A DNA stretch of 33,905 nt from Bacteroidales bacterium (GTDB taxonomy: Bacteria; Bacteroidota; Bacteroidia; Bacteroidales; Bacteroidaceae). This document shows, piece after piece, positions 31,933-33,905 of the stretch. The notes under the pieces are model-generated. The model searched no databases and was not told where the DNA came from. It worked only from the letters and a program-made list of their open reading frames with translations. The position numbers were made by a program, and so were the translations under genes. Position 1 is the first letter of the stretch; the number at the start of each line of letters is the position of its first letter. The stretch lies in contig SFID01000009.1 of the NCBI GenBank assembly GCA_004555425.1, positions 1-33,905 on the forward strand. The letters run 5' to 3'.

Positions 31933-33273
31933 ATGAAGAAACTCTACATAGAAACCTACGGTTGCCAGATGAACGTGGCCGACAGCGAAGTGGTGGCCGC
32001 CGTCATGCGTATGGCAGACTACGAACCATGCGACAGCCTCGACAAGGCCGATGCCGTCTTCCTCAACACCTGCTCCGTGCGCGACAACGCCGAGCAGAAA
32101 ATCATCCACCGCCTCGAAGCCCTTCACGCCCTCCGCAAGAAGGGTCGCCGCCTCATCATTGGTGTGCTCGGCTGTATGGCCGAGCGCGTCAAGGAGGGCC
32201 TCCTCCACGACCACCACTGCGACCTAGTGGCTGGTCCCGACGCTTATCTCACCCTCCCCGACCTCGTGGCGCAGGCCGAACTCGGTCACAAGGCCATCAA
32301 CACCGAACTATCGCTCACGGAAACCTATCGCGACATCGTGCCCGAGCGCGTCTGTGGCAGCCACCTGAGCGGTTTCGTCAGCATCATGCGCGGTTGCAAC
32401 AATTTCTGCCACTATTGCATCGTTCCCTACACCCGCGGCCGTGAGCGCAGCCGCGACCTCCAAAGCATCCTGGCCGAGGTGCGCGACCTCCAAAGCCGTG
32501 GCTACAAGGAGGTGACCCTGCTCGGACAAAACGTGAACAGTTACCGATTCGAGGCCGCCGACGGCACGCTCACGGACTTCCCCACCCTACTCCGCACCGT
32601 AGCCCGCACGGCACCAGGTATGCGTGTGCGCTTCACCACCTCGCACCCCAAGGATATGAGCGACGAGACCCTGCGCGTGATTGCCGAGGAGCCCAACGTT
32701 TGCCGCCACATCCACCTGCCCGTACAGAGCGGCAGCAACCGCGTGCTCAAGGCCATGAATCGCAAATATACGCGCGAATGGTACCTCGACCGCGTAGCCG
32801 CCATCCGTCGCATCATCCCTGATTGCGGACTGAGCACCGACATCTTTGCTGGCTATTGCGGAGAAACGGAAGAAGACCACCAACTCTCCCTGAGCCTCAT
32901 GCGCGAATGTGCCTACGACTCGGCCTTCATGTTCAAGTACAGCGAGCGCCCTGGCACCTACGCCAGCAAAAACCTGCCCGACGACGTGCCCGAGGAAACG
33001 AAGATTCGTCGCCTCAACGAACTCATCGCCCTCCAAAACGAACTGAGCCTGACGGCCAACCAGCGCTGCATCGGACAGGAATACGACATCCTCATCGAAG
33101 GTGTCAGCAAGCGCAGCCGCGAACAACTCTTCGGCCGCACGGAGCAAAACAAAGTGGTCATCTTCGACCGCGCAGACCACCGCGTTGGCGAGACTATCCG
33201 CGTTCGCATCACTGAGGCCACTTCGGCCACGCTGAAGGGTGAGGTCGTAGGTGGTGAAAACCCGACCGAATGA
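31933..33273 (+). CDS. miaB: tRNA-2-methylthio-N6-dimethylallyladenosine synthase MiaB
   Basis: A 446-residue radical-SAM methylthiotransferase that converts i6A37 to ms2i6A37 in tRNAs reading UNN codons. The N-terminal UPF0004 domain carries the three auxiliary-cluster cysteines Cys11 (YGCQMN), Cys47 (NTCSVR) and Cys81 (LGCMAER). The radical-SAM cluster is Cys155, Cys159 and Cys162 (GCNNFCHYC), followed by IVPYTRGRERSR. A TRAM RNA-binding domain closes the protein (about 375-440). ATG at 31933 is chosen for the family's KKLYIETYGCQMN start and because the promoter overlaps the alternative. It probably forms a single-gene unit. Confidence 0.97.
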   Translation: MKKLYIETYGCQMNVADSEVVAAVMRMADYEPCDSLDKADAVFLNTCSVRDNAEQKIIHRLEALHALRKKGRRLIIGVLGCMAERVKEGLLHDHHCDLVAGPDAYLTLPDLVAQAELGHKAINTELSLTETYRDIVPERVCGSHLSGFVSIMRGCNNFCHYCIVPYTRGRERSRDLQSILAEVRDLQSRGYKEVTLLGQNVNSYRFEAADGTLTDFPTLLRTVARTAPGMRVRFTTSHPKDMSDETLRVIAEEPNVCRHIHLPVQSGSNRVLKAMNRKYTREWYLDRVAAIRRIIPDCGLSTDIFAGYCGETEEDHQLSLSLMRECAYDSAFMFKYSERPGTYASKNLPDDVPEETKIRRLNELIALQNELSLTANQRCIGQEYDILIEGVSKRSREQLFGRTEQNKVVIFDRADHRVGETIRVRITEATSATLKGEVVGGENPTE

Positions 33274-33339
33274 GGCCTTCGTTTTCCCGCCCTCGTAATA
33301 TAACACATCCTCAACCCACATGTGTGCAAAACTCGTCTT

Positions 33340-33371
33340 TTAACATTTCATGGATTGTTGCGAAATGTTAA
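33340..33371. promoter_or_regulatory. 10-bp inverted repeat upstream of a strong promoter
   Basis: TTAACATTTC (33340-33349) and GAAATGTTAA (33362-33371) flank 12 bases, ending just before the TTTG of the promoter at 33377. The position suits an operator or activator site. A related TTTTAACATTTG recurs at 33638-33649. Confidence 0.6.
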
Positions 33372-33376
33372 AGCGA

Positions 33377-33408
33377 TTTGCTTTTCGCGCGAAAATGTAT
33401 TATCTTTG
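33377..33408 (+). promoter_or_regulatory. Strong promoter with a palindrome in its spacer
   Basis: TTTG (33377-33380), 20 bases, then TATCTTTG (33401-33408) match both boxes of the Bacteroidetes vegetative promoter. The spacer contains the 14-base palindrome TTTTCGCGCGAAAA (33382-33395), which is repeated at 33618-33631. The start of transcription is expected near 33413-33415. Confidence 0.75.
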
Positions 33409-33412
33409 TACT

Positions 33413-33459
33413 AGCGAAGAGGAAAGAGCCCGAAACACGGGGTTCTTTCCTCTTTTTTT
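33413..33459 (+). ncRNA. Possible short hairpin RNA or attenuated leader
   Basis: Immediately after the promoter, bases 33417-33431 pair with 33440-33454 over 15 positions (one G-T wobble) around an 8-base loop, ending in an uninterrupted run of T to 33459. A transcript from this promoter would therefore end after about 45 bases, forming one hairpin. No gene is recognisable in the 445 bases that follow to the window edge, so it is either a tiny RNA or a leader terminator for a gene beyond the window. Confidence 0.55.
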
Positions 33460-33617
33460 GCCCCATTATAAAGGAAGAAATACATCGGAAGTTGGAAATT
33501 CTATATGCTTTTGCGGATTTTCTACTGGCTTAAGCGGAAATTTTCTTGGCTTTATCGGTGCGCGAATTGCCGATGTAGAGAATTTTTCGCGGCCGAAAAT
33601 ATAAAAGATATTAAAAG

Positions 33618-33631
33618 TTTTCGCGCGAAAA
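33618..33631. repeat. Second copy of palindrome TTTTCGCGCGAAAA
   Basis: Identical to 33382-33395, 236 bases downstream. The A/T-rich stretch between (33460-33617) shows no convincing gene. Confidence 0.75.
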
Positions 33632-33651
33632 AATTGGTTTTAACATTTGGG

Positions 33652-33682
33652 GTAACTACTCAGGTCGTTTTTTGCTGGCTAG
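33652..33682 (-). repeat. 31-bp dispersed repeat, right copy
   Basis: The reverse complement of 206-236 with one mismatch. On the plus strand the motif GTAACTACTCAGGTCG is followed by six T residues, as at a terminator, but a left arm is missing. Confidence 0.7.
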
Positions 33683-33697
33683 GGATTCTTTTTGGTG

Positions 33698-33905
33698 CGC
33701 CCCGCAGGGGCAACCTGCGCATAGCCCAGGGCAGAGCGAAGCGGCACCCTGGGTATTGTCGTCCGTCCCCAGCTTTCGCCCTGGAAGGGCAAAAGCGTAA
33801 GAACCTGCGTTTACTATTCGTCCATACATTGCACCTATTATATATGCTTTTGCCCTTGCAGGGCGAAAGCACTGCCCACTGTATTCATCACCCAGGGCGC
33901 CGCTT
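33698..33905. repeat. Cluster of palindromic intergenic repeats reaching the window edge
   Basis: The stretch contains a GCCCC/GGGGC triloop hairpin near 33701, two hairpins around GCCCT/AGGGC flanked by CTTT and AAAG (near 33772-33796 and 33848-33872), a CCCAGGG/CCCTGGG stem (near 33727-33755), and the start of an inverted copy of the last at 33888-33905. Similar words are frequent in intergenic DNA of Bacteroidales. There is no ORF with support here. Confidence 0.65.

Noticed and set aside
33350..33604. Plus-strand open frame of 84 codons
   Set aside because: It runs through the promoter boxes and the terminator hairpin and has no recognisable domain.

Overview
The window reads as chromosomal DNA of a Bacteroidales bacterium, most likely Prevotellaceae or a close relative. 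The reasons are Bacteroidetes-type promoters (a TAnnTTTG -7 element, sometimes with TTG/TTTG about 18-20 bases upstream), a DUF2851 gene, a split ThrE exporter, periplasmic GH2 and GH29 glycosidases with discoidin domains, a secreted protein with a type IX secretion-like tail, and the order mnmG-apt-uvrC-dtd-mazG-like-deoC. Genus-level assignment is inference. No rRNA, tRNA or CRISPR array was seen.

Layout. 1-531 is non-coding and packed with palindromic repeats plus a terminator. 532-3094 (minus) holds an outer-membrane beta-barrel protein downstream of a DEAD-box RNA helicase whose leader contains three blocks of short tandem repeats. 3430-6293 (plus) carries a DUF2851 protein, an acyl-CoA thioesterase and DprA. 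6553-13356 (plus) is a housekeeping run: MnmG, Apt, UvrC, Dtd, a MazG-like pyrophosphohydrolase and DeoC. 13730-14704 (minus) is a polyprenyl diphosphate synthase divergent from polA (14795-17629). 17748-18920 (minus) is a flavodiiron protein, and 19261-20181 (plus) an AEC-family transporter. 20229-23413 looks like an acquired cassette: a transposase remnant, a small membrane protein, the two ThrE halves and a LysR regulator, bracketed by a 13-bp inverted repeat. 23557-31662 is a glycan-degradation cluster (beta-galactosidase, alpha-L-fucosidase, secreted protein). 31933-33273 is MiaB. The last 630 bases are regulatory and repeat DNA.

How the genes relate. Much of the left and centre is genome maintenance and tRNA/nucleotide metabolism (DprA, UvrC, PolA, MnmG, MiaB, Dtd, Apt, DeoC). 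Two strong parS-like sites, one upstream of apt and one inside the polA reading frame, together with mnmG (gidA), suggest an origin-proximal location. The right part is accessory: amino-acid export under a LysR regulator, then removal of galactose and fucose from host or milk/mucin-type glycans.

The most notable non-gene content is structural DNA. There is a 207-bp element present twice in opposite orientation, built around four 22-bp dyad units. There is an array of six or seven small triloop hairpins between the mazG-like gene and deoC, and several unrelated short tandem repeats (7, 9, 10, 14, 21 and 22 bp) confined to intergenic DNA. Two promoters are followed at once by terminator-like hairpins.
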